Position numbers and translations under genes: made by a program
Notes under the pieces: model-generated
Seen by the model: the letters and a program-made list of their open reading frames with translations, nothing else
What the model was told of the DNA's origin: nothing
The model's database searches: none
Assembly (NCBI RefSeq): GCF_001700435.1
Contig: NZ_LYPC01000019.1
Coordinates: 1 to 64,000 of the forward strand
Source of the DNA: Paenibacillus pectinilyticus
Lineage (GTDB): Bacteria > Bacillota > Bacilli > Paenibacillales > NBRC-103111
Direction of reading: 5' to 3'
Length of the DNA: 64,000 nt
Shown: piece after piece, positions 1-7,470 of the stretch
Layout: each line of letters opens with the position of its first letter
Position numbering within the stretch: position 1 is the stretch's first letter

Positions 1-133
1 AGCGAGATTTTACAATCTCTTTTATAGTCGATTACTCGACTGTGCTTACTCACTCGTTGTTCAGTTTTCAAAGATCAATTCATTGCTTTCAATTCGTTTC
101 GTTCGCCGCCGTGTTTCCGAAGCAGCGAGAGAT
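1..133 (-). other. rRNA operon leader (5' of a 16S gene outside the window)
   Basis: Read on the minus strand, this stretch holds the motif TTGATCTTTGAAAACTGAAC followed by AACGAGTG. That motif is typical of the region just before 16S rRNA in Bacillus and Paenibacillus. A short hairpin (GAGATT-ttac-AATCTC, about 4-19) follows near the edge. The 16S gene itself would start left of base 1 and cannot be seen. The same motif can occur in rRNA spacers, but the two promoters immediately upstream favour the operon leader. Confidence 0.7.
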
Positions 134-162
134 AATATATCACGTACAGTTTTCAAAAGCAA
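134..162 (-). promoter_or_regulatory. Proximal rRNA promoter
   Basis: On the minus strand a -35 TTGCTT (157-162) and -10 TATATT (134-139) are separated by 17 bp. The -10 is preceded by CGTGA, exactly as in the second promoter at 292-320. Transcription would run left into the rRNA leader. Confidence 0.65.
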
Positions 163-291
163 GTGTTTTTTTAAAATTCTTTTTTCCAAGCCATTCTAGC
201 GGTTGATGTTGATCTGAAAAATTCAGTCCCATACATGATCATACGCTCTGTTTCGAGTGATGATTTATCCCTTAAAGAACGGTGGATCAGT

Positions 292-320
292 AATATATCA
301 CGGATCTCAACGTATTACAA
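292..320 (-). promoter_or_regulatory. Distal rRNA promoter
   Basis: On the minus strand a -35 TTGTAA (315-320) and -10 TATATT (292-297) are separated by 17 bp, with the same CGTGATATATTA context as the proximal promoter. Tandem promoters in front of rRNA operons are the rule in Bacillus relatives. Confidence 0.55.
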
Positions 321-365
321 CCTTTTGTCCATAAAAAATGAATGGCACGTAAAAGTATGCTTATA

Positions 366-405
366 CAAACAAAAACAAGGCTACCCATCTATAGGGCAGC
401 CTTGT
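366..405 (-). terminator. Terminator of the MFS exporter gene
   Basis: An inverted repeat (CAAGGCT-CCC / GGG-AGCCTTG, 376-404) lies 20 bp past the stop codon. On the minus strand it is followed by the T-rich run TTTTTGTTTG. It separates the exporter from the rRNA promoters. Confidence 0.8.
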
Positions 406-424
406 CGCGTGGATCCGTTACTAT

Positions 425-1951
425 TTAATGCGCAGCAGCGTACTCTTCCATTTCAGCCGCCGGATCTAGCTTCTCTTTGCTCATGGCAAAGGCCGCAATC
501 AAAGCAATAGCCGACGGGATAATCGCCCAAGCAAATGTATGCGCAATAGAGGAAGATAATGCTGCTGTAATTTTATCTAGAACTGGCGTAGGGATGAGAT
601 CACGCGTTTCTGGGGTTAAGATTTTGCGTGGATCACTTAGATCGATGCCTTGCGGCATTTGACCATCACCACCGCCGAACACCGTTGCTAATTTATTCGT
701 GAACATATGGCTTTGGATAATACCGAACACCGTAATCCCCAGTGTCATGCCAAGTGAGCGCATAAAGTTAAGCGTTGAGCTTGCTGAGCCGCGCTGTCTA
801 GCGCTGAAGCCATGAATCGCTGCGTTACTCAAGACTGAGAATGAGGCACCGATACCAAGACCGACCAGAATCATAAAGATCGTAACAATAAATCGTGTAG
901 AATCGGTGGTTAATGTGGTAAGCAATGCAATACCAACCACAAGTAGCGCAAGTGTAGGGATCATGATGGAGCGGTACCTAAACTTAGCCAGCATAGAACC
1001 GCCGCCTGCAGCCGTTACAACGGAGCCTAGCATCATCGGCAGCAGGACTAGCCCTGAATTCGTAGCCGAGCCGCCAAGAACACCTTGGATAAAGATCGGA
1101 ATATAGATCGAAGCGGTAATAAACGCTGCCCCGGCAAACATCGCCATGATATTACTGGTGGCATAGAGACGATTTTTAAACATACCGAACGTGATGATCG
1201 GTTCTTGTGCGCGGCGCTCGACGAAAATAAAGCCAACTATAAGTACTGCGAAAGCAATAAACAATCCAATTATCATACTGGAATCCCAAGCATATTGCTT
1301 GCCACCAAGCTCAAGAGCAAACATCAAGGCAACAATGGAAGCCACAAGTGCAAAGGCGCCGAGGTAGTCAATTTTTTGCTTAGAATGCTGAACGGACTCT
1401 TTATAGAAGAAAGCAATCATGATAAATGCAATAAGTCCAAGTGGTAAGTTAATGTAGAAAATCCAAGACCAATGGATGTAATCGGTAATGTAAGCCCCAA
1501 GAAGAGGACCAAAAATACTGGATAAACCGAAGACAGCTCCGAATAGACCGCCCATTTTGCCGCGTTTATCTGCGGGCACTACATCAAACATGATCGTAAA
1601 CGCGATAGGCATGAGAGCGCCCCCGCCGATACCTTGAATAGCACGGTAAATACTCAATTGAATGATGGAGTCCGCTGTCCCACATAAAGCAGATCCAGCC
1701 ATGAACACGATAATACCAAAAATAAAGAACCGCTTTCGACCGTACATATCGGATAATTTACCGAAAATCGGCATCCCCGCCATCTCAGCCACCAAATAAG
1801 CCGATGTCACCCACATTAATTTATCAAATCCGCCTAGATCGCCAACGATTGTTCCAATTGCTGTTGCTACGATCGTGTTATCCATCGATGCCATTAGAAT
1901 GGCTAGCAGCAAGCCCGCAACAACAACGCCCATTTTGTTTCCATTTGCCAT
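425..1951 (-). CDS. DHA2-family MFS drug exporter (14 TM)
   Basis: This 508-residue protein is a proton-driven multidrug exporter of the EmrB/QacA (DHA2) type, acting in the cytoplasmic membrane. It shows MDNTIVATA in TM1, the loop motif GKLSDMYGRKR and the C-motif region SIFGPLLGAYI, with about fourteen hydrophobic spans. The open frame begins 7 codons earlier (1972), but GGAGGG at the right distance upstream favours the ATG at 1951. It lies 94 bp downstream of the UvrA-like gene on the same strand, and a MarR regulator is divergent from that gene, so the three probably form one resistance cassette. The substrate is unknown. A second DHA2 exporter lies at 59751. Confidence 0.85.
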   Translation of the reverse strand: MANGNKMGVVVAGLLLAILMASMDNTIVATAIGTIVGDLGGFDKLMWVTSAYLVAEMAGMPIFGKLSDMYGRKRFFIFGIIVFMAGSALCGTADSIIQLSIYRAIQGIGGGALMPIAFTIMFDVVPADKRGKMGGLFGAVFGLSSIFGPLLGAYITDYIHWSWIFYINLPLGLIAFIMIAFFYKESVQHSKQKIDYLGAFALVASIVALMFALELGGKQYAWDSSMIIGLFIAFAVLIVGFIFVERRAQEPIITFGMFKNRLYATSNIMAMFAGAAFITASIYIPIFIQGVLGGSATNSGLVLLPMMLGSVVTAAGGGSMLAKFRYRSIMIPTLALLVVGIALLTTLTTDSTRFIVTIFMILVGLGIGASFSVLSNAAIHGFSARQRGSASSTLNFMRSLGMTLGITVFGIIQSHMFTNKLATVFGGGDGQMPQGIDLSDPRKILTPETRDLIPTPVLDKITAALSSSIAHTFAWAIIPSAIALIAAFAMSKEKLDPAAEMEEYAAAH

Positions 1952-2045
1952 CTTTTTTAGTTCCCTCCACATTTCTCTAAAATGATATTTCTAGTCTAGT
2001 CTTTTCGGTGCGAATACATGCTTAAAGCCCATTTTGTTCACAATC

Positions 2046-4535
2046 TCACAATCCATCGAGCAAAACTCGTTTCAAGAACATGCCCGTGTAGGATGACTTC
2101 ACCTCGGCCACTTGCTCAGGAGTTCCTTCGGCTACAAGCTTACCACCTGCTGAACCACCTTCTGGCCCAATATCGATTACCCAGTCTGCTTCACGAATCA
2201 ACTCTAAACTGTGCTCAACAACTACAACGGTATTTCCCGTATCGACTAGCTTATTAAGTAAATCTTGAAGCTTTTTCGTGTCTGAAGGATGGAGACCTGT
2301 CGTTGGTTCGTCCAGAAGATAGAGCGTATGGTTTTTGGAAGGCTTACTTAACTCTTTGGCTAGACGAATGCGCTGTCCCTCTCCGCCAGATAAGGTTTTA
2401 ACCGATTGCCCCCATTTCAAATAGCCCAGCCCTACCTCACAGAGCATCTGGATTAACCCTGAGATTTTGGTCTCTGATTGAAGGACCGGCAGGCTTTCTT
2501 GCACCGACAAGTTCAACAGATCCGATATCGAATAGCCTTCATATTGCACAGCCAAAACCTCGTCTGTAAATCTTCTTCCTTTGCAGTCGTGACACTTTAC
2601 TTCAAGATCGGGCAAGAAATTCATATCTACGGACAGCATACCTAAACCTTGGCATGTTTCGCATCGGCCTCCAGGCGTATTAAATGAGAAATGCTTCGTT
2701 GTCAGCTTTCTCTTCTTGGCTTCTAGCAGCCCTGCAAACAGTTGACGCAGATGAGTAAAAACGTCCGTATACGTCGCGACATTTGAGCGTTGCATTCTCC
2801 CCATTGGTGTTTGGTCAAAGATGACGATATTCCCTACGTGTTCCAGGCCTTTTATTTCTTTGCAACCTGCACTTTCTTGACCTTGGGCAAGAATATCAAA
2901 AACAAGCGTGGATTTACCTGAGCCTGAAACTCCAGTTACGGAAATTAGCTGACCAAGCGGAAAAGAAACCACTGGGATATCGATGTTACGAACTTGAGCA
3001 TCTACGATCGTGACGTGCTTGCCGTTCCCTTTTCTGCGTGTAAATGCTGGGGTAGTTAGTCTTTCCTCTCTCAAATAAGCACCTGTAACCGAAAGCTCGC
3101 TTGCCATCAAATCCTCCAAGCTGCCTTCACCCACAACAGTCCCGCCATATAGGCCGGCGCCAGGCCCAATGTCGATAAGATGATCAGCAGCCCGCATCAT
3201 TTCGATGTCGTGCTCGATCACAAGAACTGTATTGCCAAGATCCCTTAACTGCTGGAGTACGCGAATGAGGCCAGCTGTATCCCGAGGATGCAGACCTGTT
3301 GTCGGCTCGTCAAGGATGTACAGCACGCCGGTAAGACCAGAACCTAGCAGCGATGCAAGGCGCAGCCTTTGCGCTTCTCCTCCAGACAGTGAAACGGTCT
3401 GACGGTTCATAGTCAGATAGCCGAGCCCGACATCCATGATTCTTTTTAGCCGCGTAGGCATGTCATGGAGAATTGGCTCTAGCAGGAGCAGCCCTTCGGG
3501 CGGGAGTACTTCTTGCAACTTTTGCGTCCATGCATAGACGTCACCAAGTGACCATGCGGATACCTCTGTAATGGTGGCCCCAGCCACGCTCACCTGGCGA
3601 ATTTCTTTCTTCAACCAAGCGCCCTGGCATTCAGGGCAAAGCTGCTCACGGAAAAACCCGCCGTCTTTCTCCCCTCCGGACTCCCCTTCTTTCTCCTTAT
3701 AACGCCGCCATAAACCAGGGATAACACCTTCAAACTTCGCTCCTTGGGCCGGCTTCACATTTGGATAATGACGCTTGAAAGCTTCACTCTCAACACCGTG
3801 ATACAGCAAATCGCGCTGAATTTCACCTAAATCTTTCAATGGCAGATCAGGGTCAAATTCGAAGCCATAATGCTTACCTGCCGCCACTAAAATACGGATT
3901 TGAATATCCCGGTGGACACCGTTCAGAGAAGCAACTCCCCCATCACGCACGCTAAGTTCCGGATTGAATACCGCAGGTTCATGAATGCTTACAACGCGAC
4001 CAAGCCCACTGCATACTTCGCAAGCCCCCTCTGGTTTGTTAAAAGAAAAGTGTGGCATCCCCAGCTTCTCGAGTTCTGCCTGACAATGGGGACAGGTCAT
4101 CGTATGACGATCCATATCTTCATCTTCTTCCGCCAAAAGACCCGCGGGCTCAAACGAAGGTGGGATGCTGCCTTGGCAGGATGGGCATATTCGTTCCCCT
4201 ACTCTGGAAAAGATAAAACGAACAAATGTGTAGATCTCCGTCACGGTTCCGACCGTTGATCGCGGATTGCGATTGGTGACATGCTGACCCACACTGATTG
4301 ATGGAGATAGTCCGACAATGGAGTCAACTTTGGCTTTGCCAACAGAATCGGATGCCAACCCCATAGAGTCCATGTATTGTCGCTGACACTCCCGCTGCAA
4401 CGTATCCATAGCGAGCGTGGATTTGCCTGAACCAGACGGCCCGGTTAAAACAACCAACTTATATTTAGGGATCGACAGCGAGATATTCTTCAGGTTGTTC
4501 TCTCGAGCACCGTTGATGACGATGAAATCTTGCAC
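2046..4535 (-). CDS. Short UvrA-like ABC ATPase (probable drug-resistance paralogue)
   Basis: This 829-residue protein has the UvrA architecture with two ABC cassettes. Walker A motifs are at about 33-40 (GPSGSGKST) and 535-543 (GVSGSGKST). Signatures are at 383 (LSGGEAQRLRL) and 715 (LSGGEGQRIRL). Both Walker B/D-loop regions read LDEPTTGLHP. Zinc-type CxxC pairs are at about 117-151, 172-175, 300-303, 625-628 and 648-651. Housekeeping UvrA is about 940-960 residues; the missing length suggests a reduced UvrB-interaction region, as in the UvrA2/DrrC-like proteins linked to resistance against DNA-binding drugs. The neighbouring exporter and MarR gene support resistance rather than general repair. 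RBS AGGAGGG precedes the ATG. Damage recognition without UvrB, or a drug-release function, is inference. Confidence 0.8.
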   Translation of the reverse strand: MQDFIVINGARENNLKNISLSIPKYKLVVLTGPSGSGKSTLAMDTLQRECQRQYMDSMGLASDSVGKAKVDSIVGLSPSISVGQHVTNRNPRSTVGTVTEIYTFVRFIFSRVGERICPSCQGSIPPSFEPAGLLAEEDEDMDRHTMTCPHCQAELEKLGMPHFSFNKPEGACEVCSGLGRVVSIHEPAVFNPELSVRDGGVASLNGVHRDIQIRILVAAGKHYGFEFDPDLPLKDLGEIQRDLLYHGVESEAFKRHYPNVKPAQGAKFEGVIPGLWRRYKEKEGESGGEKDGGFFREQLCPECQGAWLKKEIRQVSVAGATITEVSAWSLGDVYAWTQKLQEVLPPEGLLLLEPILHDMPTRLKRIMDVGLGYLTMNRQTVSLSGGEAQRLRLASLLGSGLTGVLYILDEPTTGLHPRDTAGLIRVLQQLRDLGNTVLVIEHDIEMMRAADHLIDIGPGAGLYGGTVVGEGSLEDLMASELSVTGAYLREERLTTPAFTRRKGNGKHVTIVDAQVRNIDIPVVSFPLGQLISVTGVSGSGKSTLVFDILAQGQESAGCKEIKGLEHVGNIVIFDQTPMGRMQRSNVATYTDVFTHLRQLFAGLLEAKKRKLTTKHFSFNTPGGRCETCQGLGMLSVDMNFLPDLEVKCHDCKGRRFTDEVLAVQYEGYSISDLLNLSVQESLPVLQSETKISGLIQMLCEVGLGYLKWGQSVKTLSGGEGQRIRLAKELSKPSKNHTLYLLDEPTTGLHPSDTKKLQDLLNKLVDTGNTVVVVEHSLELIREADWVIDIGPEGGSAGGKLVAEGTPEQVAEVKSSYTGMFLKRVLLDGL

Positions 4536-4584
4536 AAAAATCCCTCCTTATTTCATATGTGGTAAAATAAATTTGATTAATACT

Positions 4585-4602
4585 AAGATTATCTAGTATC
4601 TT
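4585..4602. promoter_or_regulatory. Possible second MarR half-site pair
   Basis: The sequence reads AAGAT-N8-ATCTT, a perfect 5-bp inverted repeat. Its right arm shares AGTATCTTG with the stronger palindrome at 4631. A TATAAT at 4608-4613 lies just right of it, so a bound repressor would cover the divergent promoter. Confidence 0.35.
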
Positions 4603-4630
4603 GTAACTATAATATCTCGTTAAAAAAGTA

Positions 4631-4647
4631 TCTTGATTATCGAGATA
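4631..4647. promoter_or_regulatory. Probable MarR operator
   Basis: ATCTTGATTATCGAGAT is a 17-bp imperfect palindrome with 7 of 8 paired positions matching. It sits 28 bp before the MarR start and in the divergent region shared with the UvrA-like gene, which fits autoregulation plus control of the cassette. Confidence 0.5.
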
Positions 4648-4674
4648 AATTTATTTTAGAAGGAGGGGTCTCTT

Positions 4675-5169
4675 TTGTCAACCCATCAACCTGATCAACC
4701 CACAGATTTGCAGGAAACATTCACCCTGCGCATGCGGGGGCTCGGAACCCGAACCGTCCTATATCAACAAAGTGTAGCCGCCTCTATTGGGTTATATAAT
4801 AATGACTTTTTATCCATAGACATCCTGAATGAGAAAGGTCCCATCACCGCAGGTGAGCTTTCCAAACTAACCGGACTTGCCACTGGGAGTGTCACCGCCT
4901 TAATAGATCGACTGGAGAAGAACGGGTTCGTTCGCAGGCAAAATGACCCGAATGACCGTCGCAAAGTGATCATTGTCCCTTTATATGAAAATAAAGAAGA
5001 AGTCAGCAACACTTATCTTCAGCTTCATGCCGAAATGCTTAAACTCGCTTCCTCCTATTCAGCTGATGAGCTTGCGCTTATTACAGAGTTTCTGGGCAAG
5101 GCGAGTACGGTACTTGAGGATCAGATTCAAACGTTGAGTGCAACGATTCGGGGGAAGCAATCGGATTGA
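4675..5169 (+). CDS. MarR-family transcriptional regulator
   Basis: This 164-residue cytoplasmic protein has the winged-helix core of MarR repressors at about residues 60-110 (AGELSKLTGLATGSVTALI, then wing DPNDRRK). These proteins usually lose DNA binding when a small aromatic ligand binds. It starts with TTG after the strong site AAGGAGGGG. It is divergent from the UvrA-like ATPase and MFS exporter, which it most likely represses; two palindromes lie in the shared region. The ligand cannot be read from the sequence. Confidence 0.85.
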   Translation: MSTHQPDQPTDLQETFTLRMRGLGTRTVLYQQSVAASIGLYNNDFLSIDILNEKGPITAGELSKLTGLATGSVTALIDRLEKNGFVRRQNDPNDRRKVIIVPLYENKEEVSNTYLQLHAEMLKLASSYSADELALITEFLGKASTVLEDQIQTLSATIRGKQSD

Positions 5170-5190
5170 GTTTTTTGGGGGAGTGAATGG

Positions 5191-5283
5191 GTAAGACGTT
5201 TGGCTGAAATGATACGAAAGAGTAAGACGTTTAGGCTGAAAGATGTGAAAGAGTAAGACGTAGGGTGAAATTCGTAATTCGAG
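5191..5283 (+). repeat. 31-bp tandem repeat, about three copies
   Basis: Units start at 5191, 5222 and 5253, each with GTAAGACG, giving an exact 31-bp period. The first two copies share GAGTAAGACGTTT-GGCTGAAA with few differences; the third has decayed. It lies in the gene-free stretch after the MarR gene. A 14-bp palindrome (AAAGATGCATCTTT, 5289-5302) follows. Confidence 0.7.
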
Positions 5284-5396
5284 TGAAAAAAGATGCATCT
5301 TTGCAGGCATGTAGCGGTAGGAAGGTAATTTGCGGGCTTAGTGATAGAGGAAGATGCATGGCGAAGGCTGTCGGCTTTCGCGATGAAAAGAGTCAA

Positions 5397-5432
5397 CAAG
5401 ACCCGTCAGCGAATATATGCTGACGGGTCTTG
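5397..5432. terminator. Strong inverted repeat, probably a bidirectional terminator
   Basis: Perfect 14-bp arms (CAAGACCCGTCAGC / GCTGACGGGTCTTG) flank an 8-base loop. T-rich stretches are short on both sides. It lies between the convergent MarR and allophanate hydrolase genes. Confidence 0.55.
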
Positions 5433-5439
5433 TTGTGAG

Positions 5440-5478
5440 GGAAAAGACCTCTCGGCAGCGAAGCTGCCATGAGAGGTC
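5440..5478 (-). terminator. Terminator of the guanidine operon
   Basis: Arms GACCTCTC/GAGAGGTC enclose a second stem GGCAGC/GCTGCC. On the minus strand TTTTCCC follows directly. It lies 99 bp past the allophanate hydrolase stop. Confidence 0.7.
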
Positions 5479-5576
5479 TGGGGATGGCGCAGTCGCCGCG
5501 AGCGTGCGACTGCGTGTGTGTTCCGGCCGCCACTTTGCACGGCCGGATATGGTTGATCGGCGCTAACCGCCGCCGA

Positions 5577-7451
5577 TCACAAAGGCACCACGTTGCGCCA
5601 GCTGCGCAACGCTGTAACATCTTCCGCGCCTTCGGCCGCGTAAGCTTCACAAACGAAGCCCGGGACTTCCGTGCCGTCCCGGAGCTCCACCTTGCCGATC
5701 CCCAGCGGAGCTGGGATCGCTGCCGCAAAGCCGCCGAATGCCTCGAGCGGCATCTCCCAGATCTCCAGCAGGATGGCTGCGCCACCCTGCTGTTGCTTGA
5801 TCATCCCCGGCTTCGCAGGGGATGTCGGCAGCTTCACAAGGCTGTATTTCGCCGCGGATTCATCCTCCCGGATGAACCGCGCTCCGCAGCCTTGCATTTG
5901 CTTCTCCAGCGGGTAGCCACGCATGTGCAGCCCGCAAACCGCAACGAGCGTCGTCGACACAGGGGAGGCGCTCTCTGCACTTGCACTTGCAACCGCACTT
6001 GCTGTTCCACTCACCATTGCACTCACACCCGCAGCAACCTCCGCCTCTGCTCCAACACCTTCACTAGCTGCATTCAACAACTCCGCAGCCCCACAAATCA
6101 ACCCTTCCTCTTCCGCTAACGCGAAGAGTGTAATCCCAAAAGGCGTCTCTGGCGCTGCATCACCCGCAGGCACAGCAACCGCACAGAGATCCAGCAGGTT
6201 GCAGTGGTTCGTGTAACGGCCCATGTCGCGATTTGTGCTAATGGGATCCGCAAGTACTTGCTCCCGCGTCCATGTGCCACCGCAGGTCGGCATGACGAGA
6301 ACCGCGTCCCGAAGCAGCTTACGTGCTTCTAATTTAAACTGTTGGAGCTTATGCATCGCCACGAAAACGGACGCCGCATCATACTCGGCAGCGGAACCGG
6401 AGCGGAGGATCTTCTCCGTAACCGGGTATGCAACCCCAGGATTTGCTTCAATAAATGGACCTAGATCCGCCCAGCGTTCAGCTACCCATGGTCCTTCATA
6501 TAATATCGCCGCTGCTTGCGCGAATAACGTCACATCAACTTCAACTACAGGGATATTCTCGTGAAGACAGACTTCCTTCAAGCGAGCTACTTCTTCTCCC
6601 CAAGCAGCACGATACTCGTCTGCGTAAGGTCCGTAGAAGCCCAGCTCACCGTGTGGCAGAAGAACACGCGCAGGCAAGCCCGCCGGTTTGCGCGTAACGT
6701 TGCGCGACCACGGGTCTTCCGCGTGGACACCACGGACCACGCTGTCTACTGCGAGCGCATCCGCGAGGGTATGCGCAAAGACCGTGACACAGTCGAGGCT
6801 CGCACAGGCAGGCACGACCCCAAGGGTCGGCCACGCGCCTAGGCTCGGCTTGTAGCCGACTAGGCGATTCAGCGCTGCCGGCACACGGCCGGAGCCCGCT
6901 GTATCCGTGCCAAGCGAGAATACCGCTTGGCCACGAGCTACACTGACGGCCGAGCCTGAGCTCGAGCCGCCGCTGATCAATTCGGGACGGAGCGCGTTAT
7001 GCGCGTCACCGTAAGGACTGCGAGCGCCGACTAGGCCCGTTGCGAACTGATCTAGATTCGTTTTGCCAATAGGAATGGCTCCTGCCGCAATTAGTCTTTC
7101 TACAACACCCGCATGCTCTCCCGGGGTAAAGGCATATTCGGCGCAGCCCGCCGTTGTCGGAACGCCAGCAAGATCGATGTTATCTTTGATTGCGAAGGGA
7201 ATCCCCCACAACGGTGCATCCGCTATCGAAAGAGATGACAAACGATCCAAATACGGCTGAATCAGATCCAGCGATGGCGGTGTAATCCAAATGTTCATAT
7301 CCGCATCTGCGATGGAACGATCGACAATCGTCGCCATAACCTCCTGTGGAGATAAGGTACCCGCTTCATATTTTTCACGCAAGTAAGATAGGGTTAATTC
7401 TTTTTCCAACTCATCACTACTAATCCATTCTCCGTCTGTTCGCTTTCCCAT
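5577..7451 (-). CDS. atzF: Allophanate hydrolase
   Basis: This 624-residue amidase-signature enzyme hydrolyses allophanate to ammonia and CO2, the last step of guanidine or urea breakdown by the carboxylase route. The Ser-cisSer-Lys core is visible: Lys in AIKDNIDLAG and the nucleophile region GGSSSGSAVSVARG. A C-terminal domain of the AtzF type follows (GLHMRGYPLE). The frame opens at 7487, overlapping the carboxylase gene, but the ATG at 7451 avoids the overlap and has a GAAGAGG-like site. Between the two domains (about residues 445-495) is an Ala/Ser/Val-rich segment of low complexity, unusual for the family. It is the last gene of the riboswitch-led operon. Confidence 0.9.
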   Translation of the reverse strand: MGKRTDGEWISSDELEKELTLSYLREKYEAGTLSPQEVMATIVDRSIADADMNIWITPPSLDLIQPYLDRLSSLSIADAPLWGIPFAIKDNIDLAGVPTTAGCAEYAFTPGEHAGVVERLIAAGAIPIGKTNLDQFATGLVGARSPYGDAHNALRPELISGGSSSGSAVSVARGQAVFSLGTDTAGSGRVPAALNRLVGYKPSLGAWPTLGVVPACASLDCVTVFAHTLADALAVDSVVRGVHAEDPWSRNVTRKPAGLPARVLLPHGELGFYGPYADEYRAAWGEEVARLKEVCLHENIPVVEVDVTLFAQAAAILYEGPWVAERWADLGPFIEANPGVAYPVTEKILRSGSAAEYDAASVFVAMHKLQQFKLEARKLLRDAVLVMPTCGGTWTREQVLADPISTNRDMGRYTNHCNLLDLCAVAVPAGDAAPETPFGITLFALAEEEGLICGAAELLNAASEGVGAEAEVAAGVSAMVSGTASAVASASAESASPVSTTLVAVCGLHMRGYPLEKQMQGCGARFIREDESAAKYSLVKLPTSPAKPGMIKQQQGGAAILLEIWEMPLEAFGGFAAAIPAPLGIGKVELRDGTEVPGFVCEAYAAEGAEDVTALRSWRNVVPL

Positions 7452-7470
7452 GTCCTCTTCACCTCTCCCT

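Noticed and set aside
5191..5283. Short array considered as a CRISPR
   Set aside because: The units are directly abutting with no unique spacers and no cas genes are present.
5469..6216. Several plus-strand open frames of 80-216 codons opposite allophanate hydrolase
   Set aside because: They mirror GC-rich coding sequence of a recognisable enzyme and have no start signals.
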